Positions 46,001-54,298 are shown, numbered from the stretch's first letter. The stretch is 64,000 bases of DNA from Actinoplanes missouriensis 431 (GCF_000284295.1 NC_017093.1:2976001-3040000); one strand, 5' to 3'. Notes: generated by a model from the sequence alone, not told the origin. Numbers and translations: made by a program.

Positions 46001-46125
46001 CGCGGCAGTATGTCGTCGTTCCCCAGACGAGCCAACCGGTTATCCGGAACCCCCCGACCGTGTCTCCTCCGCACGACACCGACCGCGCTCGCGGGCTTGG
46101 TGGGTCAGCTGGAGATCGGCGGGAG

Positions 46126-46944
46126 TCATTCCCCGTCGAGGGGCGCGCCCACGGTCAGCTCCAGGTGCTCGAACCCGTCCGGAACCGCCTCGTCCAGGTC
46201 CGCCACCCGCAGCCGCTCCAACTGGGCCACGATCGGATTGGCCGCGAGGATCTCCAGCACTCCGCCGTCGCTGACGTCGAACGCGGCCCGCCTGAGATCC
46301 AGGCTCCGTAGCGCGGGATAGTCCCGCACCGTGAGCCATTCGAGCTGGGTGACGGGACACTCCACGCCGTACACATCGGATTGGATGTCAAGCTCGAGGG
46401 ACCGCAGAGCCGGCAGCGGACCCGGCCAGACCGACCCGTCCGAGCCGACCACGCCGCGCAGCCGCAGCGAGGTCAGCGACGGCGACACGACCCGGTCGAA
46501 GAGCAGGGCGCCCTCGACGGTCAAGGTCCGCAGATTCGGCAGCGCCGCCCACATGGCGTCGCCCGCGTCCCCGACGAACCCCTCGTGCAGCCGGTCCAGC
46601 GGGTCGATGCGGCGACCGGTCGACGTGATCGCCGGCTGGTAGAGATACTCGTACTCATGACCGAACCACAGGTCGGTCAGCCGCTCCCACCGCCGACCGG
46701 CCAGCGCCACCGCGGCCCGCCGCGCCGAATGATGGAAATCGGTCAGGCACAGCCGCAGCGACCGCAGCCCCGCCATCGCCGGATCCCGCAACATCTCCTC
46801 GATCAGCACCGACTCCCACAGCTCGGGATCCTCCTCCGGCCGCCCGAGGAGGCGTTCCACCAGCTCACCGGCGCCGTCCGGCACGTACCGGAACTCCGCC
46901 ACCGCGTTCGTGTCGTCGATCCGCCAGGATCCCTGCTCGCGCAT
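46126..46944 (-). CDS. Leucine-rich-repeat protein (STM4015-like)
   Basis: This 272-residue cytoplasmic protein has irregular leucine-rich repeats (LRSLRLCLTDF, LRTLTVEGALLF, LTSLRLRGVVG, LRSLELDIQS, LRSLDLRRAAF, LERLRVADLDE). This pattern resembles the STM4015 family. It probably mediates protein contacts. ATG at 46944 follows GGTGGGGGG; the in-frame extension to 46968 has no site. Confidence 0.75.
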   Translation of the reverse strand: MREQGSWRIDDTNAVAEFRYVPDGAGELVERLLGRPEEDPELWESVLIEEMLRDPAMAGLRSLRLCLTDFHHSARRAAVALAGRRWERLTDLWFGHEYEYLYQPAITSTGRRIDPLDRLHEGFVGDAGDAMWAALPNLRTLTVEGALLFDRVVSPSLTSLRLRGVVGSDGSVWPGPLPALRSLELDIQSDVYGVECPVTQLEWLTVRDYPALRSLDLRRAAFDVSDGGVLEILAANPIVAQLERLRVADLDEAVPDGFEHLELTVGAPLDGE

Positions 46945-47058
46945 CCGTCCCCCCCACCTGAGTGTCAATGGAAGAAGATGTTCGCGGACGACCGATGAGT
47001 TCCGGCGACCGGCCCGGTCTACCCCGGCGAAACCAGTTCACCTGAAGGGAACACCACC

Positions 47059-47673
47059 ATGGCGAAGGTCATCTCCACGCTGTTCATCTCGGCCGACGGC
47101 GTAGCCGAGATCGACCCCGACTGGCACTTCCCCTACTTCGACGAGAACATGGGACGCGCTGTCAACGAGGACTACGAGACCGCCGACACGCTGCTGCTCG
47201 GGCGCGGCACGTACGAGAGCTTCGCCGGCGCCTGGCCGGACCGGGAGACCGCCGGGGGCGAGGACGCCCCGTTCGCCAAGCAGATCGGCGACCTGCGCAA
47301 GGTCGTCGTCTCCCGGCAGAACCTCACCTTCACCTGGCGCAACAGCGAGCTTATCGACGGCGAACTGATCGACGCGGTCCGCGCGCTCAAGGCCGACCCG
47401 GCCACCAAGGGCGTCCTCATCCCCGGCTCGATCACCGTGGTCCAGCAGCTGCTCGCGGCCGGGCTGATCGACGAACTGCGCCTGCTCGTCCACCCGGTCG
47501 CCGCCCGCAAGGGCCAGCGCCTCTTCGACGAGGGCGACAGCGCGTACCACCTCAAGGTGATCGCCACCGAGGCGTACCCGACCGGCGTCATCCGCGTCGT
47601 CTACGCCCCGTCCGAGCCGCCCGCGCCGGCCGGCTACGACGAGGCGGCCGGCAACCTCACCGAGGGTGCATGA
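47059..47673 (+). CDS. Dihydrofolate reductase family (RibD C-terminal-like) protein
   Basis: This 204-residue protein has a DHFR-like fold with ISADGVAE, LLLGRGTYESFAGAWPD and GSITVVQQLLAAGLIDELRLLVHPVAARKGQRLF, the pattern of the YwjB/RibD-C group. It may reduce a pterin or flavin precursor with NADPH, but many members have no known substrate. GAAGGGA precedes the ATG. Confidence 0.87.
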   Translation: MAKVISTLFISADGVAEIDPDWHFPYFDENMGRAVNEDYETADTLLLGRGTYESFAGAWPDRETAGGEDAPFAKQIGDLRKVVVSRQNLTFTWRNSELIDGELIDAVRALKADPATKGVLIPGSITVVQQLLAAGLIDELRLLVHPVAARKGQRLFDEGDSAYHLKVIATEAYPTGVIRVVYAPSEPPAPAGYDEAAGNLTEGA

Positions 47674-47692
47674 CCGTCAATCGATGACCAGG

Positions 47693-47727
47693 ACCGATCT
47701 GTGCGGGGAAGCGCTTCGCAGATCGGT
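47693..47727. terminator. Hairpin between convergent genes
   Basis: ACCGATCTG plus GCG (from 47693) pairs with CGCAGATCGGT (47717-47727) with one bulged base. The loop contains GAAGCGCTTC, itself palindromic. It lies between the DHFR-like gene and a small acidic gene. Confidence 0.65.
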
Positions 47728-47750
47728 CCCCGGCCACGACCACCATGACC

Positions 47751-47903
47751 TCAGTGCGGGTCGCTGTCCTCGGCGGGCTCCACGAACTCCGGGCTCTCGT
47801 CGGCGGCGTCCTCGCTGGCCAGTTCGGGGACCGTGCTCTCGTCCCGGACGGCGGCCGCCACCTCGGGCGTCTCCTCAATCGGCGTCCACTGCTGCTCGCT
47901 CAT
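47751..47903 (-). CDS. Small acidic protein, 50 residues
   Basis: The ATG at 47903 follows GGGAAAGG. The peptide (starting MSEQQWTPIEETPEV) is rich in Glu, Asp, Ala and Pro, has no membrane segment or cysteines, and is probably unstructured. Its function is unknown. Codon third positions are G/C, as in real genes here. Confidence 0.55.
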   Translation of the reverse strand: MSEQQWTPIEETPEVAAAVRDESTVPELASEDAADESPEFVEPAEDSDPH

Positions 47904-48083
47904 ACCTTTCCCTTACCCAGGACGGCAGCGTTGCCAACGAGTAACGGCCGGCGACCTCCACGTCGGTTCGGAGATGCGGTCCACCACCACGAGGCGCCTC
48001 TGGACCGCAGTGTGGTCACCTATACCGGCAGTGAGCGGACCCCTCAAGCCTGGTCAGGTTGACCAAGACTGAAGTGAGTCGTT

Positions 48084-48470
48084 ATGAGAATTGAAATTGA
48101 GGAAGTCCTCGACGCGGCCCGCGGGCAGGTTCGCTTCCGGTCCGGTGGTGAGTCTGTGGTGGGGTGTTGGGCTGGGCCTGGAGAGATTCCGGTCGGGCGA
48201 GAATTGGAAGCCGAGGTAGAAGTCTCCGAGGAAAGGATCATCTCGGTTCGTCCGGCTTTCGTGGTGCCCCAAAGTTCGGTGGCGCAGGGCGGCGGCGAGG
48301 TTGTCGTCGTTGGACGCGCTGAAAGAATCGGAGACGACGGAATCATCGAATTTCGGGTAGGTCAAGACCTCATCTTGCTCGAGCCGGTTGGGCCGCTGAC
48401 CAACGTCGTTGAGGGCGCGAGTCTTGCGCTGAGGGTGCCGGAATTGAGAATCTATCCTCGCGATTTATAA
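48084..48470 (+). CDS. Hypothetical protein, 128 residues, lower-GC
   Basis: I do not recognise the family. The protein is beta-rich and acidic, with no signal peptide or cysteine pattern (one Cys28). The codon third positions are visibly less GC-rich than in neighbours, suggesting acquisition by transfer. It is followed after 72 bp by another lower-GC unknown gene. ATG at 48084 has AAGTGAG upstream. Confidence 0.55.
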   Translation: MRIEIEEVLDAARGQVRFRSGGESVVGCWAGPGEIPVGRELEAEVEVSEERIISVRPAFVVPQSSVAQGGGEVVVVGRAERIGDDGIIEFRVGQDLILLEPVGPLTNVVEGASLALRVPELRIYPRDL

Positions 48471-48542
48471 GAGCCGATCACGACTGCCTCCGTCGAACTC
48501 GTTCAAGGCTGGAGATGCGGCGCGAAGGGATGGCCGGGTCCT

Positions 48543-48992
48543 GTGATTGATGCGGAGGCTGTCCGTGCTCTGCTGATCGGCGCGACGATCCGGAGCTTGG
48601 GCCGTGCTGCCGACATGGGCGTGCTGGAGCTTGTCGGAGAAGACGGCCAGGTCCTCGGCGTTCATCTCCAGTGTCCATTTCGGGTGCAGCGAAGCGATGC
48701 CGTGATCGTGGGCTCCAGGGACATCGATTTTCCACTCAAGGGAAGCCGGTCCGAGGCGTTCAACAATTTTTCGACGGTTTTTGACGATCGGGCAAGGCGC
48801 TTCACGGCGATACTGGGTCACCGTAAGCCCGTGGTTGAAGACGTTATCGTGGGCGGGTTGGGGGATCTCATTATCACGTGGTCACCCGACTATTCGCTGA
48901 ATGCCTTTATTGATTCCTCCGGAAGGGTGGAGTCGTGGCGTGTCCTGGTCAGGGGCGGCGAGCATCACGTCTTTCCCGCCGAGTCCTCGTAG
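48543..48992 (+). CDS. Hypothetical protein (DUF6188-like), 149 residues, lower-GC
   Basis: This small cytoplasmic protein starts MIDAEAVRALLIGATI and contains LGDLIITWSPDYSLNAFIDSS and a C-terminal VESWRVLVRGG. The pattern recalls DUF6188 proteins, some of which lie in polymorphic toxin loci as immunity proteins; this is tentative. Codon use is less GC-biased than that of neighbours. GTG and ATG choices are uncertain; no strong ribosome binding site is seen. Confidence 0.55.
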   Translation: MIDAEAVRALLIGATIRSLGRAADMGVLELVGEDGQVLGVHLQCPFRVQRSDAVIVGSRDIDFPLKGSRSEAFNNFSTVFDDRARRFTAILGHRKPVVEDVIVGGLGDLIITWSPDYSLNAFIDSSGRVESWRVLVRGGEHHVFPAESS

Positions 48993-49056
48993 GGGTGCCC
49001 GAGTGCGGCCGTCAGGTGGCCGGCTGCGGGTGACCTGGCATCCTGGCTCGGTGGGG

Positions 49057-49719
49057 ATGTCTCAGCAGCGGCGCGATGTTGTCGGACATGTGGCGGGGCG
49101 GATTCCCGTGCGCGGGGACGGCGGCTGCCTCCGGGTTGCCGTGGACGGGCCGGACGGCTCCGGGAAGACCACCTTCGCGGACGAGCTCGCCGCGGCCGTG
49201 CGGGCGCTCGGGCGGCCGGTCGTCCGGGTGTCGCTGGACGACTTCCACCACGTCCGGGCCGTGCGCTACCGGCTGGGGCGTGAGTCCCCGGAGGGCTTCT
49301 GGCGGGATTCGTATGACTATCAACGGTTCCGGGCCGACGTACTCGATCCCTTCGGTCCCGGCGGTCTGCGGCGCTATCGGCCGGCCGCGCACGACCTGGC
49401 CACCGACGGGGTTCTCGATCCGCCGTCACGGACCGCGCCGCCGGGGAGTGTCCTGATCGTCGACGGGCTGTTCCTGCACCGTGACGAGATCGGCAGTGTG
49501 TGGGACCTGTCGGTGTTCCTGGAGGTGCCGTTCGAGGTGACGGCGAGGCGGATGGCCCGCCGCGACGGCACGAACCCCGATCCGGGTCATCCGGAGATGC
49601 GACGGTACGTCGAGGCGCAGCGCATCTACTTCGCCGCCTGTTCGCCGCAGCAGCGGGCCGGCATTCTGATCCGCAACGAGGATGTCGAGGCGCCGCGGAT
49701 CATCCGTACGGTGAAGTGA
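49057..49719 (+). CDS. Uridine kinase-like P-loop kinase
   Basis: This 220-residue protein has Walker A GPDGSGKT (31-38), SLDDFHHVRAVRYRLGRESPEGFWRDSYD (the nucleoside-binding region of uridine kinase-like proteins) and VLIVDGLFLHRDEI. It likely phosphorylates a nucleoside or related small molecule. The start is uncertain: ATG at 49057 has purines directly adjacent but no spaced Shine-Dalgarno. Confidence 0.83.
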   Translation: MSQQRRDVVGHVAGRIPVRGDGGCLRVAVDGPDGSGKTTFADELAAAVRALGRPVVRVSLDDFHHVRAVRYRLGRESPEGFWRDSYDYQRFRADVLDPFGPGGLRRYRPAAHDLATDGVLDPPSRTAPPGSVLIVDGLFLHRDEIGSVWDLSVFLEVPFEVTARRMARRDGTNPDPGHPEMRRYVEAQRIYFAACSPQQRAGILIRNEDVEAPRIIRTVK

Positions 49720-50085
49720 TCAGACGGGCCGGCTCGCGCGGCTGCGGACCATCGCGCCGAGCTGGGTCCGGGAGGTGACGCCGAGTTTCGGGAAGATGCG
49801 GCGCAGGTGGGTGCTGACCGTGCGGTGCGACAGGTACAGCCGTTCGCCGATCTCGCGGTTCGTCATGCCGTCGGCGGCCATCTGGGCGATCTGCAGTTCC
49901 TGCGGGGTGAGCAGGTCGTGCGCCTCGACGGTATGGCGCTGGCTGGTTGCGCCGGAGGCGCGAAGCTCCTGGCGGGCCAGGTCGCCCCAGGGTGTGGTGC
50001 CGAGGCTGTCGAAGGTGTCGCGGGCGGCGCGCAGCGCGCGTTGGCCGGCGCGGCCGGCTGGACCGCGGTGGCGAAGGATCCCTCG
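49720..50085 (-). pseudogene. LuxR-family regulator, C-terminal relic
   Basis: The leftward frame ending at 49720 encodes the last ~120 residues of a LuxR regulator: RAARDTFDSLGTTPWGDLAR (end of the ATPase/TPR region of large LuxR proteins), then LLTPQELQIAQMAADGMTNREIGERLYLSHRTVSTHLRRIF (in parts), a complete HTH. Everything upstream is missing: the next bases to the right belong to a serpin-like relic. The N-terminal ATPase domain was evidently deleted. Confidence 0.78.
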
Positions 50086-50088
50086 GCC

Positions 50089-50714
50089 TCAAGAAGGCTC
50101 GTCGTCCGGTACGTCCTCAGGTTGGCTGACCCATCCGGAGAACACCGGAACTCCATGCCAGGGGCCTCGCATCGGCCGGCCATACGCGTCGAATTCGAGG
50201 TCCGTCGCGACGGCGACAACGGCGTATGGATGCCCGAACCGCAGATCCGCAGTTCGTATCACGCCTGCTGCTGGCTCGCTGTCATGAGTGGCGAATCCGG
50301 TGACCGCGGCCGCCTCGAATCCGTAGCGGCCGAACCGGGCCATCGCGGCTCTCGGGCCCACGCGTCAAGTAGCGCCGGCTCTGGTAGCGGCCCGGTGTGA
50401 GCCTGCGCCGGCAGACTCGAGTACCAATCGCGGATCGGATCGGAATCGGCGCCCGGCCGGTGCCAGACCGCAGTGCCCGACGCCACCAGCGGGTGCCCCC
50501 GCTCCAGCACGGTTGCGGCGATCTCCGCGGCGGACGCTGGGTCCATGCCAAGCGTGTCGGTCAGCGCGGCTCTGGTCGTGCTGTCGCTCGCCGACGCGCA
50601 CAGCGCGAGCAGAAGCCACGCTCCGAGCGGCGATGCGACATGATGCCGCTCGCCGACCGTTGCGTGGAACCGCTGCGCCTATCGAGCGACAGCGCCGGCG
50701 GCGTCCGGTGTCAT
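50089..50714 (-). pseudogene. Serpin-like protein, deleted and frameshifted relic
   Basis: From ATG 50714 the frame reads MTPDAAGAVAR and then stops (TAG, 50679-50681). Beyond the stop the same frame continues as AQRFHATVGERHHVASPLGAWLLLALCASASD and GTAVWHRPGADSDPIRDWY, as in the N-terminus of actinobacterial serpin-like proteins. Near 50350 the frame shifts, and FGRYGFEAAAVTGFATHDSEPAAG to WHGVPVFSGWVSQPEDVPDDE gives the C-terminus. The central part is missing. It is therefore doubly inactivated. Confidence 0.7.
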
Positions 50715-50788
50715 GGTGCGCAGTGTGCCACAGGCCGCCGCGCCGAAACGGCGGCCGACATCCACTCGTCACGACCACCCGCGCGAGC

Positions 50789-50812
50789 GGCCCGGGAGTC
50801 GCCTCCCGGGCC
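50789..50812 (-). terminator. Terminator after pectate lyase
   Basis: GGCCCGGGAG (50789-50798) and CTCCCGGGCC (50803-50812) form a perfect 10-bp stem with the loop TCGC, just beyond the pectate lyase stop. Confidence 0.8.
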
Positions 50813-50827
50813 CGCCGCGAACCGGGC

Positions 50828-52036
50828 CTACTTGTACGTGATGTCGCTCTGGGTGACCTTGCAGTTGGCGTCGTTCCAGCCCTCGCCGAGGTACTTGGGC
50901 TCGCTGCCCTTGGCGACGCCCTGGTACTTGCCGCAGACCGTGGCGCCGGAGCTGTTGGTCAGGGTGACGCGGGTGATCGTGGCGGTGTCGCCCCAGTTGC
51001 TGTTGATGCCGGCGACCATGTCGATGTTGTTCAGCAGCACGTTGTCGATGCGCACATGCCTCTGGTACGAGTTGGTGCAGTTGCCGCAGCCGCGGTAGAG
51101 CTTGCCGGAGCCGCTGAGGTAGAAGCCGGAGATGCTGACGGTTCCGTTGCCGTTGTGCTGGAACGTCTTGTCGCTGCCGGACTTCGCTCCGCCACCGATC
51201 ACGTAACTCGTACCCCCGCCTGTGCCTTTGAAGGTGGCGGCGTCCTCGCCGATGTCGTTCCACCACACGTTGCGGATGGTGCAGGTGCCTTCGCAGTGCA
51301 CGCCGTCGCCGGCCGGGGAGCCGAGAATGACGTTCTGCAGGGTGCCGCCGTTGGCGATGCTGAACATCGGGTCCTGGGACTCGCTCTGTGAGCCGTCACC
51401 GATGCAGCAGTACGTCTTCATGCCACCGTCGAAGACGCCCGAGACGGTGATCGTGTCGTTGATCGACACGTTGCCGGCCGAGGACGGCCAGGCGCCGGTC
51501 GGCGTGCCGGTGCCGCTGGTCGGGCTCGGGCCGGCGGTGGGGCTGGTGGTCGGGTTGCCGGTCGGGGTGGAGCCGCCGTTGTACGTCTCGAACTCGGCGA
51601 TCCGGGGCGCGGCGGAGGCGCTGGTGATCTCGAACGTGAGCTTCTTCAGCGACGTCGCGGCGAACGTGATGCTGCTCGGGCTGCCGCTGCCGGACGCCAG
51701 GACGCTGTTCCTGTCGGCGTTGAGCACCCGCCAGGCGCTGATCGAGCCGCCGCCGGAGGCCTGCTTGATGACGGCCGAGGAGACCGTGGTGGCGCTGCTC
51801 CACTTCACTGAGACGTATCCGGTCGCGCTCGCCGGCGACCAGTAGGTGCCGGTGTTGCCGTCGCGGACGTTGCCGTAGCTGGTGCCGCCGGCCTTGCTGG
51901 AGCCGTCCGCGCCGGCGCCGAGGCTCAGGTTGTCGGCGGCGAGGGCCTGCGGTGACGGCAGCGCCACCATGATCGCGGCGCTCGCGACCGCGGTGGCGGC
52001 CGCGGCCAGCCATCGGACGGCGATCGTTCTTCTCAT
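50828..52036 (-). CDS. Secreted pectate lyase (PL3) with N-terminal discoidin-like module
   Basis: This 402-residue protein has a signal peptide (1-33), a discoidin-like carbohydrate-binding module (about 34-165; NLSLGAGADGSS to IAEFETY), a Pro/Thr/Ser linker (about 168-190) and a PL3 parallel beta-helix (about 195-402) with VFDGGMKTYCCIGDGSQSE, GDGVHCEGTCTIRNVWWNDIGEDAATFKG (in parts) and the Cys-rich RGCGNCTNSYQRHV. It cleaves pectin by beta-elimination, calcium-dependent. ATG at 52036 follows AAGGTGAG. A strong promoter and a perfect LacI-type palindrome precede it. Confidence 0.92.
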   Translation of the reverse strand: MRRTIAVRWLAAAATAVASAAIMVALPSPQALAADNLSLGAGADGSSKAGGTSYGNVRDGNTGTYWSPASATGYVSVKWSSATTVSSAVIKQASGGGSISAWRVLNADRNSVLASGSGSPSSITFAATSLKKLTFEITSASAAPRIAEFETYNGGSTPTGNPTTSPTAGPSPTSGTGTPTGAWPSSAGNVSINDTITVSGVFDGGMKTYCCIGDGSQSESQDPMFSIANGGTLQNVILGSPAGDGVHCEGTCTIRNVWWNDIGEDAATFKGTGGGTSYVIGGGAKSGSDKTFQHNGNGTVSISGFYLSGSGKLYRGCGNCTNSYQRHVRIDNVLLNNIDMVAGINSNWGDTATITRVTLTNSSGATVCGKYQGVAKGSEPKYLGEGWNDANCKVTQSDITYK

Positions 52037-52082
52037 CGAATTCTCACCTTCATGTGGGGATGGACAGCGCCCTCTAGCGGGG

Positions 52083-52131
52083 GGAAAGCGCTTTCCTGGC
52101 GAGAATAGAGAGAAATTAATGTACGAGTCAA
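52083..52131 (-). promoter_or_regulatory. Pectate lyase promoter and LacI-type operator
   Basis: Read leftward, TTGACT (52131-52126), an 18-bp spacer and TATTCT (52107-52102) form a sigma70-type promoter. Directly downstream, at the expected start of transcription, is the perfect 14-bp palindrome GGAAAGCGCTTTCC (52083-52096), which shares the AGCGCT core with the sites near the xylanase. Repression by a LacI-family protein is the simple reading. Confidence 0.75.
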
Positions 52132-52220
52132 CGGGTCGCGCTTTGCGATAGGTGCTACTGCAACTTTTCTGCAAACAAAAAGTATTGACCGAGCCCGATG
52201 GCGAATCCTATTGTCGGCCG

Positions 52221-52259
52221 CGCCGCCCGCACCTGCCGGATCGGCGAGTGCGGGCGGCG
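52221..52259 (-). terminator. Terminator after NlpC/P60 gene
   Basis: CGCCGCCCGCAC (52221-52232) pairs exactly with GTGCGGGCGGCG (52248-52259); 15-base loop. Confidence 0.78.
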
Positions 52260-52270
52260 TCGCGCCAGGG

Positions 52271-52837
52271 TCAGACCAGGCGCCGGACCACGTAGTTCTT
52301 GCTCCAGATCTTCTGCTTGGAGACGGTCTTGCCGGTCCGCGGCGCCGACCACATCTTGCCGCCACCGGCGTAGATGCCGGCGTGCGTGCCGCGCGTGCCC
52401 TTGCGGATGATGATCAGGTCACCCGGGCGCTTCTTGGACTTGGCGACGGCCTTGCCGTACCGCTGCTGCGAGTTCGCCTTGTGCGGCAGCTTCTTGCCTG
52501 CCGCTTTCTTGTAGACGTACTTCGTGAAGCCGGAGCAGTCGAACCGCTTGGGCCCGGCAGCGCCGAACTTGTACTTCTTGCCCTTGTGCCGGGCCGCTTC
52601 GGACACGACCCGCTTGCCGGCCGCTTTCGCCTTGGCGGAGGCGCTGACGGTGGCCCGGCTCGTGACCGCGCCGGCCGACGACACCGTCCAGGTGGCGGCG
52701 ACCGCGGTCGTCTGCGGGGCGGCGACGGCGGGCTGCGGTGTGCCGACCCCGCCGGTGAGAAGACCGAGACCCACGGACAGGGCGATGGTGCCGGCTCCCA
52801 GCGTACGGGCGGGCCGGCTCGAGATGCGTACGCGCAC
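52271..52837 (-). CDS. Secreted NlpC/P60 peptidoglycan endopeptidase
   Basis: This 188-residue protein has a signal peptide (about 1-40), a short linker and an NlpC/P60 domain (about 74-188) with catalytic Cys101 in RFDCSGF and His152 in GTHAGIYAG. It cleaves stem peptides of cell-wall peptidoglycan. The GTG at 52837 follows GGAGGG by 11 bases. A c-di-AMP riboswitch appears to lie in the leader, as is usual for cell-wall hydrolases of this class in actinobacteria. Confidence 0.9.
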   Translation of the reverse strand: MRVRISSRPARTLGAGTIALSVGLGLLTGGVGTPQPAVAAPQTTAVAATWTVSSAGAVTSRATVSASAKAKAAGKRVVSEAARHKGKKYKFGAAGPKRFDCSGFTKYVYKKAAGKKLPHKANSQQRYGKAVAKSKKRPGDLIIIRKGTRGTHAGIYAGGGKMWSAPRTGKTVSKQKIWSKNYVVRRLV

Positions 52838-52854
52838 GGTGAAGGAATCCCTCC

Positions 52855-53035
52855 GGCACGCCTGCGAGGTTAGCTGTCGGATTCGGGCGCGAAGGTATGC
52901 CCGGCCGCACGTCGGCGGCTTCACCCCGAGGTCCTCAACTCTCCGGCCGCCGCGGGCGGCGTGCCGGTCGAGGACCGATAGTGGTTCCCCCGTCCCTGCC
53001 CCGGAATGCCTCATGACTCGTCATGCGGGCACGTG
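52855..53035 (-). promoter_or_regulatory. c-di-AMP (ydaO/yuaA) riboswitch
   Basis: The leader of the NlpC/P60 gene, read leftward, contains the class hallmarks in order: GACGGGGGAACCA (near 52990), CTCGGGGTGAAGCC (near 52925) and CCGAATCCGACAGCTAACC (near 52880), followed by AGGCG just before the ribosome binding site. The same three blocks occur in the rpfA/NlpC leaders of Streptomyces. These riboswitches turn the gene off when c-di-AMP is high. Exact ends are approximate. Confidence 0.83.
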
Positions 53036-53175
53036 CCGCCGGACCGGGGCAGGGCTCGGCGTGGTCCGGTCGGCACGACCGGCGGGCAGGTGCCCGCCGC
53101 CCCTCCTTGATAGCCCGGCCCGCAGCGGTCCGCCTCCGCCCCGATGCTCACACAGAGTGGTCGTGGTGCGAGGCG

Positions 53176-53319
53176 ATGTCCGATTCGGAAGCCCGCTGCG
53201 AGGTTTGTCGGTACGCCACGCTCATGCCCGGTGACGCTGAGGTCGTGTTGATCTGTGAACGGGAACACGCGAATCGGTCGCCGCCGGACATCTCAACTGG
53301 GCGTGCTCCCGGGCGATGA
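53176..53319 (+). CDS. Possible 47-residue zinc-ribbon-like protein
   Basis: From ATG 53176 the frame gives MSDSEARCEVCRYATLMPGD, with CxxC and a further Cys in VLICEREH; the next gene starts 34 bp downstream. The ribosome binding site is poor (GAGG two bases away). A cysteine knuckle and position before the FliF-like gene are the only support. Confidence 0.3.
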   Translation: MSDSEARCEVCRYATLMPGDAEVVLICEREHANRSPPDISTGRAPGR

Positions 53320-53353
53320 GTCAGGCCCGATGAATCCGTGAGGAGGCAGGCCG

Positions 53354-54280
53354 GTGCAGAACTCGCCCGCGACGGCGCGCGCCGGGAGGCCGGTCGCGGC
53401 GCTCCTGGCCCTGACCCTCGCCGCCTGCATGGTGGGGAGTGCCGTTCCCGCGTACGCGGAATCCCCGGTGTCGCAACGACCGGCGACCGCTCGGCCGGCG
53501 CTCGGCGCCGACGCCGCCAGCGTGGCCTTCCAGCAGCGGCTGGACAGCTCCCTGCAGCGCATGCTGGACGCCGTCCTCGGCCCCGGCCGCTCGGCGGTCA
53601 CCACCAGCGTCGAACTGAACCTCGACCAGGTCGTCACCTCCAGCACCACTCACGCCTGGGACCCGGCCACCGGCGCCCTGTCGGAGCGGATCAGCGCGCG
53701 CTCCTACACCGCCGGCAACGGCGGCACACGGTACGAGAGCAGCACCGAGTCCCGGGTCACCGCGCTCGACGAACTGCGGGAGACCCGCCGGCAGGCACCC
53801 GGCGACGTCGTCCGGCTCTCCGTCGCCGTCCTCGTCGACGACACCGCGGCGGCGAAGGTCGACCTGGCTCAAGTCCGTGAACTGGTCAGCGTGGCGGCCG
53901 GTGCCGACGCCGGCCGCGGCGACCGGGTGACGGTCACCGCCATGCCGATGCACACCGAGGCGGCCGCCGTCGCCCAGCCGGAGACCGAGTCGCACGCCGC
54001 GCTGCTCATCGCCGGGGCACTTCTCCTGCTGGCCGGGGTCATGCTGCTGGCTGCTCTGCGGTGGCGGCGGAGGCGGAGCCGGGCGGTCCCTGTGCAGGCC
54101 GACTGGCGGGAACCGCTGCGCGTCGAGTCGCAGCTCCAGCCCTCGCCGGTAGCCGCCACCGCCGTCGCACCGATCAGCGCGGCGCCCCACCGTGACGATC
54201 GGGAGCGGCAGCGCGCCATCCAGGCGATGGACCCGGCTCAGGCCGCGCAGCAGCTACGCGGCTGGATCGGCCCCGGCTGA
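53354..54280 (+). CDS. Isolated FliF-like C-terminal domain protein
   Basis: This 308-residue protein has an N-terminal export signal (1-35; LAAC at 22-25 could be a lipobox), then a YscJ/FliF C-terminal-type domain (about 55-200): FQQRLDSSLQRMLDAVLGPG, AVTTSVELNLDQVVTSST, LSVAVLVDD and a GRGDRVTVTAMPM end. One membrane helix follows (about 216-236), and the C-terminus RAIQAMDPAQAAQQLRGWIG resembles the FliG-binding tail of FliF. The ring-building N-terminal domains are absent. GTG at 53354 follows GAGGAGG. No flagellar genes are adjacent. Confidence 0.72.
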   Translation: MQNSPATARAGRPVAALLALTLAACMVGSAVPAYAESPVSQRPATARPALGADAASVAFQQRLDSSLQRMLDAVLGPGRSAVTTSVELNLDQVVTSSTTHAWDPATGALSERISARSYTAGNGGTRYESSTESRVTALDELRETRRQAPGDVVRLSVAVLVDDTAAAKVDLAQVRELVSVAAGADAGRGDRVTVTAMPMHTEAAAVAQPETESHAALLIAGALLLLAGVMLLAALRWRRRRSRAVPVQADWREPLRVESQLQPSPVAATAVAPISAAPHRDDRERQRAIQAMDPAQAAQQLRGWIGPG

Positions 54281-54298
54281 GGAGTTGGCGGACTTTTA

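Noticed and set aside
47708..47717. GAAGCGCTTC as another LacI-type operator
   Set aside because: It lies in the loop of a terminator between two convergent gene ends, with no promoter to control.
53011..53268. 85-codon leftward frame upstream of the riboswitch
   Set aside because: It overlaps the riboswitch leader and has no ribosome binding site; the peptide resembles no protein.
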